From contig OY365809.1 in the NCBI GenBank assembly GCA_959347315.1, forward strand, positions 2,071,306-2,135,305: a stretch of DNA of 64,000 nucleotides, read 5' to 3'. The notes under the pieces were generated by a model. That model was given only the letters and a program-made list of their open reading frames with translations. It was not told the DNA's origin and searched no databases. A program made the position numbers and the translations under genes. This DNA comes from Bimastos eiseni (lineage: Eukaryota; Annelida; Clitellata; Crassiclitellata; Lumbricidae). Shown one piece after another: positions 21,864-33,745 of this stretch (position 1 is its first letter; every line of letters starts with the position of its first letter).

Positions 21864-24800
21864 TCATTCTTCTATGAAACGAAACAAAGTATAAATACTT
21901 GTCATAAGGAAACCATCATGAGTGCGGGTGAAACCCTTGTGAATGCTCGCTATCTCATTCCTCTCATTGTCGTAGCGCAAGTCAACGAGAGCAAAAAACT
22001 TGTCCTCATCCTCCTCATTGTCCTCCTTCTCCTCATTGTCCTCCTTCTCCTCATTGTCCTCCTTGTCCTCATTGTCCTCCTCCTCCTCATTGTCCTCCTT
22101 CTCCTGCTTAAGAGTATAACTACCAATGAGATTTAGTTCGGAATCTAAAAGTTCGACTCCATCGAGGTGGTTGGCGACCATAATTCTACCACAATTATCA
22201 CCAACCCTCACACAAAACTCGTCACCATCCGGTAATTTGCATTGGCGCACAACGCTCCCACTAACATCGATCTCAAATAAATGCAGCCCATTATTTAGTT
22301 GTCTGACATAACCCACCACCAAGTTTCCATTTGACTTTTCAAGTAGGTCTTGATACTGGAACTCGTCACTATCTGGAGGCAATGTTATTTCACGTTGTAA
22401 GGAACCATTCGCATTGTATATGCTCACCATAGTAGGACTCAATACTGCCTGCACTGATAGGATCATTAGGCTACCATTGGCGGAGACACGCATCATATCA
22501 ACTGATCGTTTGTGATTACTTTCCCATGGCGACATCTTAGATTTCCCATCTACATCTTCAAGGATGCGGAAAATCGAATGGGTGTAGTTTCTATTTCGTG
22601 CGCTAACATACACACAGTTTGACACATAGCAGCCTGTCATGTGAACATGACCAGCTCCATCTAGCGGGAAGCTATCCTTCACAGTTTTCATATCGTTGCG
22701 GTTGAAAATATCGATTACAAAGCTTTGTGGCTCTTGTTGGCGGAGTACAAACATATCATCCTTCAATGTAGTCGTAGCCTGGATTGTTGGGCTAATCGGT
22801 GACTCAAGAAAAGTATCCAAACGAATCGTCTGGGCTGAAAAGTATACTCGACTTAATTTATTGCATATAAACGACACGTTTTAAGATAAATGTGAAATGC
22901 ACTTAACACTATTATATGCAGTCACACGTGTTGAGCCTAGGCTACAGGGCCGTACCAAGCAAACATGTCGCCCTGTGCCTATAGCATTAATCTGGCGCTT
23001 CTACAATTTGTTGCCTATCTAAATTTAGAATATAATACAAAATTCAGGTATAGACAGATAGTTTTTCGAAGAATTCATTTTGGGCGGATAATAATAAATA
23101 TTCTTTAAAGAGACAAAATATAATGATATAGATAATTGGATATATAACAATATTGAAGTATGTTAATTATAACCAAACTCAATGTTGGCCTAAATGTTTT
23201 CGAAAAAAGCATGCAATTACGGTTGACTGATGATGTAAATTTTGAAAACATTAATGTCATATTAAACTAGAGTAACTAAGCAACAAAATCGAACTAATAT
23301 TTTCGTTTGGGAACGTGTGACTGTTTGTCGAAATGGTTTGAATGCTACTCTGCTGGGCTATCACGAGAGATGGAGTTCATATCCATATATATTTCGTATT
23401 TAATTTCTGCTCTGCATATCAATTCAAATGAACAATAGAGAGGACGTTGAGCGTACACCGTCTGTTGAAAAAGTACGTAGAGAGACATTGGGATGAAAAC
23501 GCAAACAAAATCGTAGATTCAATCAAAAATTTTATATCTAGCGCTGTGTTGAGTTAAGGGTGTGGTACCAGCTTCTGCAATGTGCATGACTGCTGTCACC
23601 GTTTTGCCAAACTTAAGAGTTCTCACTTTTGACGCATTGACCTATAGTCCCACTTTCAAGGTTTATAATATCGTAGGCAAGAATAGTTTTGATAACAACA
23701 AGAAAGCTTCTTTATTTCACGAACTTACCAGTGTTGTCTAGAATTCTGTGAAGCTTAGTTCGGAAGGAGATGGTCGTAAGGATGTTGCTCCATTGCGAAC
23801 AGACAGTTCGGAGTCGGTTTATCACTAGATCGGCTTTTTCTTTCCAAACTCTTTTGGCCAGTTTCAAACCCTTCACTTCCATAGCTACGGCTTTAACGAG
23901 AATATATTCAAGTAGCTCGAACGGAACATCTTGGAGCTACCACAAAAAATTAAAAGGTAGCATAAAATGCCAACATATTTCTTATGAACTGCGCAGCTTA
24001 ACATAAACATGGAATCAAAAGTTTTAAGGCCGAATCGTGCACGTTACAACAATTCACACAGTCACCTGAATTAGATAGCGAGGTTAAGCTTAATTAGAAA
24101 CAAGTGGACGAACTGAACGCGGCGTATATCTTACTTCTAACTTCACAATTTAAAAGGGAAGAGAGTGGGCAATCCGAACCGGTCTCTGTCGGTTTTTACG
24201 CAATTTTTCACTTAATGAGATTCATATTTAGTTTTTTGGAAAGATCCATCCTTGTGCTGTGTGATAATTATAACCTCGCTGTTTATAGATACTAAGTCGA
24301 TACACAGTTTAGCTCTGCTTGTTCGAAGATTCCCATGATGAACACAATGGATAATGAACATGACATTTAAGGTACACAACACGGGATCACTGTGACGTCT
24401 GGACAGACTCAAACACTAAAATTATTGTGTTCAAAAAATGTGACGAATTTAGAGTAAAATTTCTGCCCAGAAATTAAATTTACACACCATTGAAAGGAAT
24501 ACTAATAAGGCCAATATTTTAGATAGAGAAATAGCCTGATCACAATAAGACCATAAAAGTCACCGATCAAACAATCTGCAAGGTTTTAGATTATACCGAA
24601 AAAATTGATTTCAGTTTAATGTGGCATAGCCGACCGTTGTGTCGATCAGTGAGTAGAGTTTCTCTCGCTTAGCGTTACCATATCTTTGTAAGGGTGCTAG
24701 AAGCAGAATCAGAAAACAAGGTATCTTTATTTTATACGTGCAAGATAAGCAGCTGAACTTCATAACAATATCGCATTCAATGATGAAATAGTATACAGTG

Positions 24801-25174
24801 CCTGTAAAACAAACTATTAGAAAAGTGTAACTTAATGCAAATATTTCATAATTGAACAATCAGTAGAATTGTTATCACACATTTTATATTTACACAGTGC
24901 TCTGAAAACAGTTGGCCGCTGCTTGTGGCTTCTGAGACATTACAATACTGAACATTCGTGAAAAATGCATTGTTGCTAAGATCTTCTGACTGGCATTCCT
25001 AGGTGTCCATCTTGTAAAACAACTGAGTTAGACGCTGATATTACAAACAATTATGAAACGCAGCATAAAATTATTCTTGTAACATCAAAAACGTCTCAGT
25101 GCAAACTTACTTTCTGAGTCTTCGTTCGTTTTCTCATCATTATTAGATGCAGATGATGTTCGTTTCTTCGACAT
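21864..25174 (-). CDS. F-box/beta-propeller protein, copy 2
   Basis: Exons at 25174-25111, about 24696-24635, 23936-23729 and 22834-21864 (1305 nt, 434 aa). Exon 1 reads MSKKRTSSASNN then EKTNEDSE. The F-box-like exon reads LQDVPFELLEYILVKAV and then VCSQWSNIL without interruption. The propeller exon is open and ends FRFIEE. Two oddities stand out. First, the exon 2 donor is GTCGGC rather than the GTAAG of copies 1 and 3, so normal splicing is doubtful. Second, the propeller has an acidic insertion of about 31 residues built from EKEDNE hexapeptides between the fifth and sixth blades (22009-22110), which makes it longer than its sisters. The predicted role, substrate receptor of an SCF ligase, is inferred from architecture. 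Confidence 0.65.
22009..22110 (-). repeat. In-frame 18-bp coding minisatellite
   Basis: Tandem CTCCTCATTGTCCTCCTT units on the plus strand encode E(K/E)EDNE repeats on the minus strand, in frame with the propeller. The other three copies lack it, so it is a copy-specific expansion. Confidence 0.9.
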
Positions 25175-25460
25175 CGCATTAATAATTATTAGAAATTACA
25201 GATCTGTGAATAAAAGTCGCCACTTATCACTAAAAACGTCAATGTTTCAAGAAGCATGAAAATAATAGAATTATAGGTAGATTCTGAGCAAGTCGAAAAC
25301 GCAAGGGCCACTGCAAAGCCCTTGCGACCAAAGTCTTATAGCCTAACACTTAAAATCCAAATAATAAACAAACAGGGTTATTAAATTATAGAAGTTGTCA
25401 GTTAATATGGCGTCTGGAAAACATATAATACTGTGACGTCACACAAAGGACGTGAAGTCA
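25175..25460 (-). promoter_or_regulatory. Promoter of copy 2 with CRE palindrome
   Basis: Homologous to the copy 1 promoter: AACGTCAATGTTTCAAG (about 25232), GAAAACGCAAGGGCCACTG and TGACGTCA at 25434-25441, about 260 nt upstream of the ATG. Confidence 0.5.
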
Positions 25461-25482
25461 TTTTTTAATCTTAATCAATGAA

Positions 25483-25765
25483 ACTTGATATAGCGCCTCT
25501 TCAAGTTGTTAACTGTCATTTAAAAGAGGGTTAGAACATTAAATGTTATCAAAACAGAACATACTCTGCTAAAGTAGTCACCAATGGCTGGCCCAGACAC
25601 AAGCGTGGAACCAACCAACGGATTCCAGACAACAGCTGACAGATGGTATGAAAGTTCAGAGTTTATGTGTCACGCTGTGTCGAAAGGTAGAGCGACGACT
25701 GCTGAGATCGAATCGCCAACACGAAGACGGTCTCGACAAAGATGGCCGATCACGTGACGCAGAAG
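25483..25765 (-). repeat. R500 repeat, minus orientation
   Basis: Starts on the plus strand with TTGATATAGCGCCTCTTCAAG (the reversed tail), then GTGGAACCAACCAACGGATT and AACAGCTGACAG. This is the same family as at 16131, 26060, 32160 and 36020. Confidence 0.6.
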
Positions 25766-26060
25766 GTATGCTAATTATTATTTAATACTAGGTTATTATA
25801 ATCATATTTATTATCATCAAAATTATGATCATATTATAATTCTTGTAATATATTTAATTTCTTGTAATTAAAGTGAGATTTTTTTAATGTAATTGCTACC
25901 ATAATTTCCTTAATTTTACATAAATTTATTATTATAAGCAATAGTTATATTCTGATTAACATTATACTTAAATGTATAATAATTACACAAACATTCGTTC
26001 TAGAAGTTTTTATCTACCTATAACCATATCCACGCAACTTGACATAGAGACACTGAACAT
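25766..26060. other. AT-rich spacer
   Basis: About 300 bp of very AT-rich sequence between two oppositely oriented R500 copies. No gene seen. Confidence 0.6.
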
Positions 26061-26300
26061 CCATGTCAACTGTCAGCTGTGGCAGAGAATCCGTTGGTTG
26101 GTTTCACGCTTGTACCTGGACCCACCACTGGCGACCCTTCTCAACCTACTGTGCAGAGTTGTGCTAACTTTGTATTCTATTCGATCAAAATGACATTTTA
26201 TATCATACAGGCCAGCTCAGAGAGCGTTTTTGGTCAATATCTTGCAGAAGCGCTATTTAAATGCACGATTACATTACACTACATTACATTTCATTCGTGT
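26060..26300 (+). repeat. R500 repeat, plus orientation, with tail
   Basis: CAGCTGTGGCAGAGAATCC, GTTGGTTGGTTTCACGCTTG and CCACCACTGGCGACC blocks, ending AAGCGCTATTTAAATGCAC followed by ATTACATTACACT. It forms an inverted pair with 25483-25765. Confidence 0.65.
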
Positions 26301-26344
26301 ATGCGTGTATTTATATCGAAATTTCTTATAAATCATTTTAGACA

Positions 26345-27370
26345 TTGACCCTTCGTAACACCTTCCAACAAACCCCAAAATCCTCCATTTCGCCTCCGAT
26401 GCCTCTTTAAGCAATCGTAACGCTTTTTCTGATCCTCAGCGCTCTTTCTCAAACAACATCTCCAATCTTCCCGTTCCAGTTAGGGCCCTGTGGTTTATGC
26501 GATTATGCGATCTCGTATTTTTTCGCATAAATTTTCAAATGGAAAGTTTTCGCAAATTGTTGTTTAAAGGTAAAAAATTTCGGTAAGTGTCAACTACATC
26601 GGCTTGTCCAGGCTTATTAGCCTATAGGGGACATAGTTTACCAACCAGGCGACATAATTGTTGATGACAAGGTTTATGCGATTATGCGATTATTTTTTCG
26701 CATAATTTACGGAAATATTTCGCATAATCCACGAGTCCTACCGTTCCTGTTTCAAGTACGCTTGGTGCTGACGTCCACCCAATCCACTCTCGATTTTGAA
26801 ACTGCGTCTACCATTGCAACCTCCATTATCAACGCAAAGCTCGATATTGCAATTCTATAATTGACCTCAACCTTGAAACCACACATGCAACTTATCCAGG
26901 CATGACTACACATTGCTCCTATCCTCATAGCACTTCATTGGCTAATAATGTCCAAGCGAATCCGCTTAAAATCATATTCCTAATCAACAGTTGCGTTACT
27001 CATTCTCGATCCTTGGTCATTTCTCATCTAAAATAAACCAATCGCCCCATAATCCACAATGCATCTTATCTTTGGAAATGACCTTCCTCCTGAATACCAC
27101 ATCTATCGGTTCTTCCATCACCATTACCAATCACCCACCATCATCTACCTTGAGCTCTTCTATGACTTTCAACTCGAAACTAATGTCTCACGGTTTCACC
27201 TCGTCAACAACTCTTTTCCCGAAAATAATATCCTTGATCGTCCACTTTTAACATGGTTACCTAAAGCCCAAAAAATACGACTGAAATGTTTTTTAAAATG
27301 TTTCGTGCAATGCCTGAGAGGTTTTGTTTCTGTTTTATTTCAGTCCAACTTATTCATGCTCGGCGTTTAA
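26345..27370 (+). pseudogene. LINE remnant interrupted by a DNA element
   Basis: CR1/L2-like RT C-terminal fragments in several frames: a FETASTIA..INAKLD-like block (about 26800), APILIALHWL (about 26910-26945), then GNDLPPEYHIYRFF and a SFPENNILDRP-like tail (about 27075-27250). A 260-bp element is inserted at 26481-26740. Related to 16555-16830 and 36735-36957. Confidence 0.6.
26481..26740. mobile_element. 260-bp TIR element with 10-bp direct repeats
   Basis: Ends TAGGGCCCTGTGGTTTATGCG-like (left) and, on the complement of the right end, TAGGACTCGTGGATTATGCG. It is flanked by CCGTTCCAGT (26471-26480) and CCGTTCCTGT (26741-26750), one mismatch. Internal GCGATTATGCGAT/CGCATAAT words add secondary structure. 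A 9-10 bp duplication would fit a Mutator-like element. Another copy is at 13248-13435. Confidence 0.75.
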
Positions 27371-27630
27371 TAACGGGTTTTAATAATTCACACAAGGCAA
27401 GGCAATTGGCAAGGCCTCCGAGTTTATTCTTGATCGGTGTTATTCGAAAGTCTGGCAACGGCTCGAGCCGCCGAGACGGTGCAATTACAAGAAAACGAAT
27501 GAAAGGCGCCATGACAAATCTATTTCGACCTTGGGTGAATTACTAAAACGCGCTATTAAATGCAGTTAAACTGAAACACTTTAGGTTTAATCCAATTTTA
27601 ACAACATGTCAACCGAGGTAAGAGTAGAAG

Positions 27631-27636
27631 TTTATT
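27631..27636 (-). terminator. Poly(A) signal AATAAA, copy 3
   Basis: AATAAA on the minus strand at the position homologous to those of the other copies, about 225 nt past the stop codon. Confidence 0.5.
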
Positions 27637-27859
27637 ACTGTAAAAAGCACGAAACAAGCAAGTACATTTTTTGAAGATAGCCAGATCTATGTAAACGAAT
27701 TTTCAATGTATATCGCGCAAGACTTGTAAAACAGTTCAGTTATCAACAACTAGATTTTAGCAGCCATGGCACCACCATACCAAGTGATATCAACATTATT
27801 CAAATATGATATTATTAAAAATAGAATCAGTCCTCATCGCTAACATCCTTTTGAGAGGT

Positions 27860-29929
27860 CTATTCTTCTGTGAAACGGAAGATGGTATAGCAATAATTGT
27901 GATTTCTGTGATCACTATGAATACTCGCTAGCTCATTCTTCTCGTTATCGTAGGACAAATTAATGAGAGAAGTCATGACGCTTTTGTCCTGCTGCAGACC
28001 AAACGTACAAAGGAGATTATATTCTGAATCTAAAAGTCCGATTCCACCGAGATGGTTAGCTACCACAATTACTCCATAATTACCATCAACCACCAGACAA
28101 CCCGCGTCACCATTCGGATATATGCATTGACGTACAAAGCTTCCACTCATATCCAACTCCAATAATTGTAGCACACGATTTTGTTTCCTCTTGTAAGTCA
28201 CCACCAAGTTTCCATTTGACTTTTGAAGTAGATCTTGATACATGAATTCATCACCATCTAGCGGCAACGTTATATCACGTTGTAATGATCCATTAGCATT
28301 ATATATGCTCACCATAGTAGGAGTCAAACTCGCCTGCACTGATAGGATCATTAGGCTGCCATTGGCGGAGACGCGCATCATAGCAATTGATTGCTTGTGG
28401 TCATTTTTCCATAGCGATAACTTAAATTTGCCTTCTTCATTTTGAGAGAGACGCAAGATCGATTGGGTAGAGTTTATATTTTTCACGCTAACATACACAC
28501 AGTTTGACACATTACAGCCTGTCATCTTAACTTCATTTGAACTAGGTAGCTTGATGATATCCGTCTCAGTTTTCGTAATCTTGCGGTTGTAAACATAGAT
28601 GTCATAACTAGATTCAAATGGGTCTAGCTTGCAGAGTAAAAACACATCATCCTTCATTGCAGTCGTGGCCCGGACGCTTTTGCTGATCGGCAACTCGACC
28701 AATTTATTCAAACGAATTGTCTGGGCTGAAAATATTACTCAGCCGCATTTATTGCACAAAATAGCACGCATTGAAACAGATTATTATTTATAAAAACGTG
28801 AAATACAATAAAACAATATACATGCATTCTCACGTGTTGAGACAAGTTAGTAAATTGACATACATGTACCACTTCAAGCGTTGATCTCCGCTATTAAAGC
28901 CCCACTCGATAGTCAAGCGCAAGACACCAGTTCATTCATGAACGTTGCGTCAAGACTGCAGAGTTAACAGAAGAGTTGTCCGAAGAAGGTCCGAGTCTGG
29001 TGTCCTGTTGGTAAGAGTAGCTTATGGCTATTATCGTTTAGGTAGACAATTGGCTGGCGGATGATCAGATGGATCGGGGTTAAAGGTCTTGAAGAGGCGA
29101 GACGTTGACTCAGAGTGGAAAATCATATACAGAGGTGAGGGATAGAAGAGCCCAAGACAGATGATGGAGGGTGATTGACAGGGGTGGAGGAGGAACCGAA
29201 TAAGTGTGGAATTCACTAGGCAGATCGCAGACCAGAGACGTGGTGCGGTGATTGACATGACTCAGTTGGAGAAATTGAATTGAGAAGTGACCTCGGGTCG
29301 ATTGAGACTGAGACAGAAGGATAATCGGGTAGAACGGGTTGGCTGGATGCTGAAGAGCTCGCGAAGATAATTGGACTGGGATTAATGTAAGGAGTTTGTA
29401 GGTAAGCGAAAAGGCTTTTAAGTGGATTCGCTCCGTGACTAATGGCTAGTGGGGTGAATGGAGGATTAGGGTGATGTGATGATGATTGGTTTTCTGGTGA
29501 TAGCACTGGGTCCGAGATGGGACCGAATATGAGGGTGCCAGATAGGGTGTCGAGGAAAAGGTGCAGCAATGATAAAGTTGTGGTCGACTGAAGTTCTTAT
29601 AAAATCGAGTGTGTGGTTCTTGATAAGAATCGGGAAGCTGACATATTTGATAACATTAACAAAATGCCGAATGAAGTGAAGCAAGGGAAACTTGTATATG
29701 AGCTATGCATTGTGACGAATGGTGCTTGAATGTAGAGGAACGAGTATGTCAGAAGGTGTTCAATTGTAACAAAGCAGAAGGTCTTCCTGGGGATGAGGAA
29801 GTATTGCGAACAAGTTGAGAATTACTACATTTGATGGAAGAATAATTGTTTGATGAAGTCCTGACAGTAAATGTTCCCGATGGGATGGAATGAATGGGTA
29901 ATTGAGGAGTGGGTGCGGAGGAAAAGTTT

Positions 29930-29974
<45 letters not shown>

Positions 29975-29977
29975 CAG

Positions 29978-30009
<32 letters not shown>

Positions 30010-31836
30010 TATACATAGCTCATTCATTCATGGCTGTTTTAGCCACAGTTCACCACGATAAAGAGTTGCGGCACATTGACATTCATCACATTTCGGGTTT
30101 TCTAATATTGACAGAGTAAAGCAATTTGAAAAAAAAACAAAAAGCTTCTGTTATATTTCTCGAGCTTACCAGTATTGTTTAGAATTCTGTGAAGTTTAGT
30201 TCTGAAGGAGATGGTCGTAAGGATGTTGCTCCATTGCGAACAAACAGTTCGAAGACGGGTTATCATCTGATCGGCTTTTTCTTTCCACACTCGTTTGGCC
30301 AGCTTCAAATCCTTCACTTCCAGAACAACGACTTTAACGAGGATACATTCAAGTAGCTCGAACGGAAGATCTTGGAGCTAAAATGTATCATAGATCTATA
30401 TGCCAACACACCTCTTATGAACCATACAACATAGAATCAGCAATTTTTAGGAAACAACGTGCAATAAACACCTTTAAAGAACAAACATTGAATCAACACT
30501 TTTAAAAGATAGTCGAATCAGAAACACGTGGGTGAACTGAACGCAAAATAGATCTTACTTATTACTTCACATAGGCCTATGTTTTTAAATTGGTGATTAA
30601 TTCATAAGTTCAAAGGGCGGATAGTAATCCATATTGAATCTGTCTTTGGCGCTTTTACTCTGGTGGTATTATTTTTCAGCTCAATTATTCTTACCTTTGT
30701 GACGTTTTAATTATTTACATATTGACCAGTTTTCTTCGGAAAGTTCCAAAATGAAAATAATAATAATTATGTGAGATGCTCTGTCACAAACAGGCTTATA
30801 TTTCAATTCACAATTTTGAGAAAACGACCAGAAATGACGCGAACGTATAATTTCAGCACCCAACAATTATTTTTGGATAAAGTAATAACTTGGTTATTCG
30901 AACTTGATTGAAACTCGAAGCCCGTATATATCCGCCTTGTAAATTTGGCGGTTATTTCGAAATTGTCAGTTGCGACATGCGCCTGTTTTCGATAGAGTGT
31001 CTAATCTATGTTATATCGATCCATCTTTGCGCCTTGTGATTATATGATATCGCAGTTATTAGCGACTACGTCGATGCACAGTTATCGCTCTACGTGTTGT
31101 ATAGAGTCATAATCAAATGATATTGAACCCGACGGTTAAAATGCACAGCGCGAACCCAATGGTAACTATAACAGAACCGCTAAGACGTCTGGATAAATTA
31201 AAACAGAATTTCTGGCAATTCAAAAGTAAATACCAGTTAAAGAAGTACTTATTTGGTATAGAGAAAGTTTGGCCATGTAAGATAATAATACTCACTGATC
31301 AAACCATTTGCAAACTTCCGATTGTACAAAGAAGATTTAGAATTTCAGTTTAATGTCATTGTCATATAACTTACCGTTATGTCACCCAGTATGTCGAGTT
31401 TCTCTCGTTTAGTAGCATTGCCGTCTCTTTGGAAGGTTGCTACAAGCAGAATAAAAACGTAATGAATCTTCGTAAGTGCAAGATAAGAACAACGACTGAA
31501 CGATATAACACCACATGCAATGATGAAATATTGTATAGTGTCTCTCAAGCAAACCTTGAAAATTGTAACTCTACATACAAACTGATATTTGAACAATCTG
31601 TTATACAATTACACACTTGCACGGTGCTACGCAAATGCTAGTCTTCGTGTGATCTGGTGCGAATGGTTGGCTATGATGTTCTGACCGACAGTCCCAGGCT
31701 TCCATTGTGAAATGACGGATTTAGTCACTGAAATTATAAGCAATTATCAAATACTGTCCTCTGTTAGCTTACTTTCTGAGTCTTCGTTCGTTTTCTCATC
31801 GTTACTTGATTCAGCTGATGTTCGTTTCTTCGACAT
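27860..31836 (-). CDS. F-box/beta-propeller protein, copy 3 (intact)
   Basis: Exons at 31836-31773, 31439-31375, 30377-30170 and 28725-27860: 1203 nt, 400 aa, no internal stop. Residues 1-43 (MSKKRTSAESS.., then TFQRDGNATKREKL) are charged and probably disordered, with a KKR basic patch. Residues 44-112 are the F-box-like unit: LQDLPFELLECILVKV.., LAKRVWKEKAD.., TVCSQWSNIL, SFRTKLHRIL. Spacing between LP and VC..W is about 40 residues, roughly 20 more than a canonical F-box, so this could be a divergent F-box or a similar helical module. Residues 113-400 form a probable six-bladed NHL/TRIM-like propeller ending FRFTEE. All splice sites are good (donors GTAAGT, GTAAGC). The long third intron holds a LINE fragment (29040-29720). 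This is the best functional candidate of the array; SCF substrate-receptor function is inferred. Confidence 0.72.
29040..29720 (-). pseudogene. LINE remnant: endonuclease C-terminal part
   Basis: The minus-strand translation has KYVSFPILIKNHTLDFI, equivalent to the QHV..PTH..GHTLDLI block of apurinic endonucleases in CR1/L2-type elements. A long Pro/Ser-rich stretch with stops and frameshifts follows. It lies within the third intron of copy 3. Pro/Ser-rich open frames here are not a separate gene. Confidence 0.6.
29936..30010. repeat. GA microsatellite followed by TA microsatellite
   Basis: GA run 29936-29972 and TATATG/TA run 29978-30010, inside the copy 3 intron. Confidence 0.95.
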
Positions 31837-32145
31837 TGTATAAGGATAGTACTGCTGCAATTGCAGTTCGAAGAATAAATTTCAACTCTTGTCGTCAAGA
31901 ACGTCAATATCTCAGGAAACACCAAATTGTAGTAGAAAATGCTGATCAAGTGGAAAACGAATGAGACAATGACCACTGGAAAAGCAAGGCTCTACGACAA
32001 AGGTTAACAATACTTCAAATTCAGACTAATTAATTGATTATTTAACCTACTAATTAAATTTAAAGAGCTATCGGTCTGAAACATGGAGATAGTAACTTCT
32101 GAAAAACAAAATATTGTGACGTCACAAAAGGTACCTAACGTCATA
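31837..32145 (-). promoter_or_regulatory. Promoter of copy 3 with CRE palindrome
   Basis: Contains AACGTCAATATCTCAGG, GACCACTGGAAAAGC and TGACGTCA at 32117-32124, in the same order and at about the same distance from the ATG (about 280 nt) as in copies 1 and 2. Confidence 0.5.
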
Positions 32146-32159
32146 GGCTTTGTATTTGT

Positions 32160-32700
32160 TATTTATGTCATAAGTACAATATTATTAGGTTTGTGATTCG
32201 GAAATATTCGTCTTCTTTTAAAATGATTTTGTACGTGTAAGAGGCATTTTGCTGGCAGGTTTCTTAAGCCCTGTGAGTGTATCAGACCATCCCATTTGGT
32301 GTTCTCGGTCGAGTCTCAGACTTGCTGTTGTGTACGCATACTATAGCCGAGTGTTTTCGTCTAGGTAGAGGACTAGCGGCCATTGGGGTGAGCTCGATCG
32401 TTAGACACGAGCGGGTATTCAATCTAGCGAACAAAGCGCGACAAATGCCCTTTCTACGTCCTCCTTGTACCTCGACAAATTTCCGGACGAGAGTCATCTT
32501 CCACCAGTGACGGGACTGCTCGTTGACATCGAACCGTGTCTGCGATCGACGTTGACAGTTGTCGCTCTGCTCATCGACGCAACTTGGCCTAGAGATTCTG
32601 GGAACGCATGTCAATTGTCAGCTGTCGACGGGAATCCGTTCGTTGGTTCAACGTTTGTGCGTGGGTCCACCACTGATGACCTTTTCAGTTTAGACTGCAT
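32160..32700 (+). repeat. R500 repeat, long plus copy
   Basis: About 500 bp aligning with 36020-36520 over the blocks AAGAGGCATTTTG, ATCAGACCAT, TCGGTCGAG, TCGACCGTTAG-like, CACCAGTGA, GTTGGTTC and CCACCACTGA.GACC. It is relatively CG-rich. Open frames on either strand are not shared with the other copy and are probably incidental. Family unknown. Confidence 0.65.
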
Positions 32701-32759
32701 AGTTTTACCAACAGATGTATTTTACTTAGGGCCAAAGCATACGATATTTCAAATCTAGA

Positions 32760-32875
32760 TTAATCATACTTAGTTAACATGATAATAAAATTAAAGAAAC
32801 TGTCGGTCTGAAAGATAAAAGTAATGATATAATACTGTGACGTCATACAAGTTAAGTGACACCATATGCTTTGTA
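32760..32875 (-). promoter_or_regulatory. Orphan copy of the F-box/propeller promoter
   Basis: Homologous to the distal part of the copy 3 promoter: a TTAAAGAAACTGTCGGTCTGAAA-like block, AATACTGTGACGTCAT with the CRE at 32838-32845, then CATATGCTTTGTA. No MSKKR exon lies downstream (toward lower coordinates); an R500 repeat sits there instead. Probably a leftover of a lost fifth gene or a partial duplication. Confidence 0.5.
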
Positions 32876-32879
32876 GTGA

Positions 32880-33645
32880 TTAGTTCTATGATTTCTACCA
32901 TATGTAGCCTATAATTAAATTGGCCCTAGTGATCACGAATATAATATATTTTATTTACTATAGGCCTACTTTAATTGTGATATTATTGTCATTGAAATTG
33001 TTACTACAATCTTAGCCAAATTCATTTGAAAACGTAGGCCTAATAATTATACCCTGATTTACATTTAACTTAAATTCAAATAGTTTTTAGTTTGCTTAGC
33101 AATTCTGACTATATATATAATGACATTATCACCACATTGGCGTTTTTCAGTTTTTGTAATCTTGTCTTCCTCAATTAAGTGAATACCCATGATACTTAAT
33201 TATTATGCATGTAGACCATTTTATCATCTTCACTTTATTATTATTTAAAGTTCTCATGGTCGAGGCTCGATGTTGAAAGGCGCGAACTTTTAATTTTAAT
33301 ACAGAGGCAAAAATAAAAAAAAATTATGACATGACTAGTGCGTCACAACGAGGTAATGTGTGCACGCGTACAGCCTAATAGCTAAAGCTGTTGAACTGAG
33401 AAGTCGTTGCACGCTGTTTATTCATTTGACTTGCGAGTCACGTGACTTTTGACCGTTGCCTGCTTTAGTAACAAACCTCCATACTCTATTATATCCTGTA
33501 TACACATACCAGCACACTAAATAACTATCTTGTCATCTGGATATGTTGGTCGATCGATCAACTGTTAGTCATCTGAGGATTATTTGCATCAATATACAGA
33601 ATTTACCCAGTATCTTCGAACATGTTGGAGTTATCCAGTGCTAGG
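32880..33645. other. No recognisable gene
   Basis: AT-rich; includes short CG-containing stretches and a GTCACGTGAC palindrome near 33435 (an E-box-like CACGTG). Nothing else supportable. Confidence 0.5.
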
Positions 33646-33745
33646 TTTGTGAAGCGGAATTATTCGTTGGTTTTTGACAAAGGTTTTGGACGACTAAGAG
33701 ACATTTTGTTCGAAAGTTGCCTAGGCCATGTGATCAGTTGCGTAG
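33646..33745 (+). repeat. R500 repeat, 5' fragment
   Basis: Shares GACAAAGGTTTTGGACGACTAAGAGACATTTTG-type sequence and GAAAGTTGCCTAG.CCATGTGAT with about 36040-36105. Truncated. Confidence 0.65.

Noticed and set aside
29216..29569. Pro/Ser-rich minus-strand frame as a possible gene
   Set aside because: Continuous with a decayed LINE endonuclease (NHTLDFI block) and interrupted by stops.
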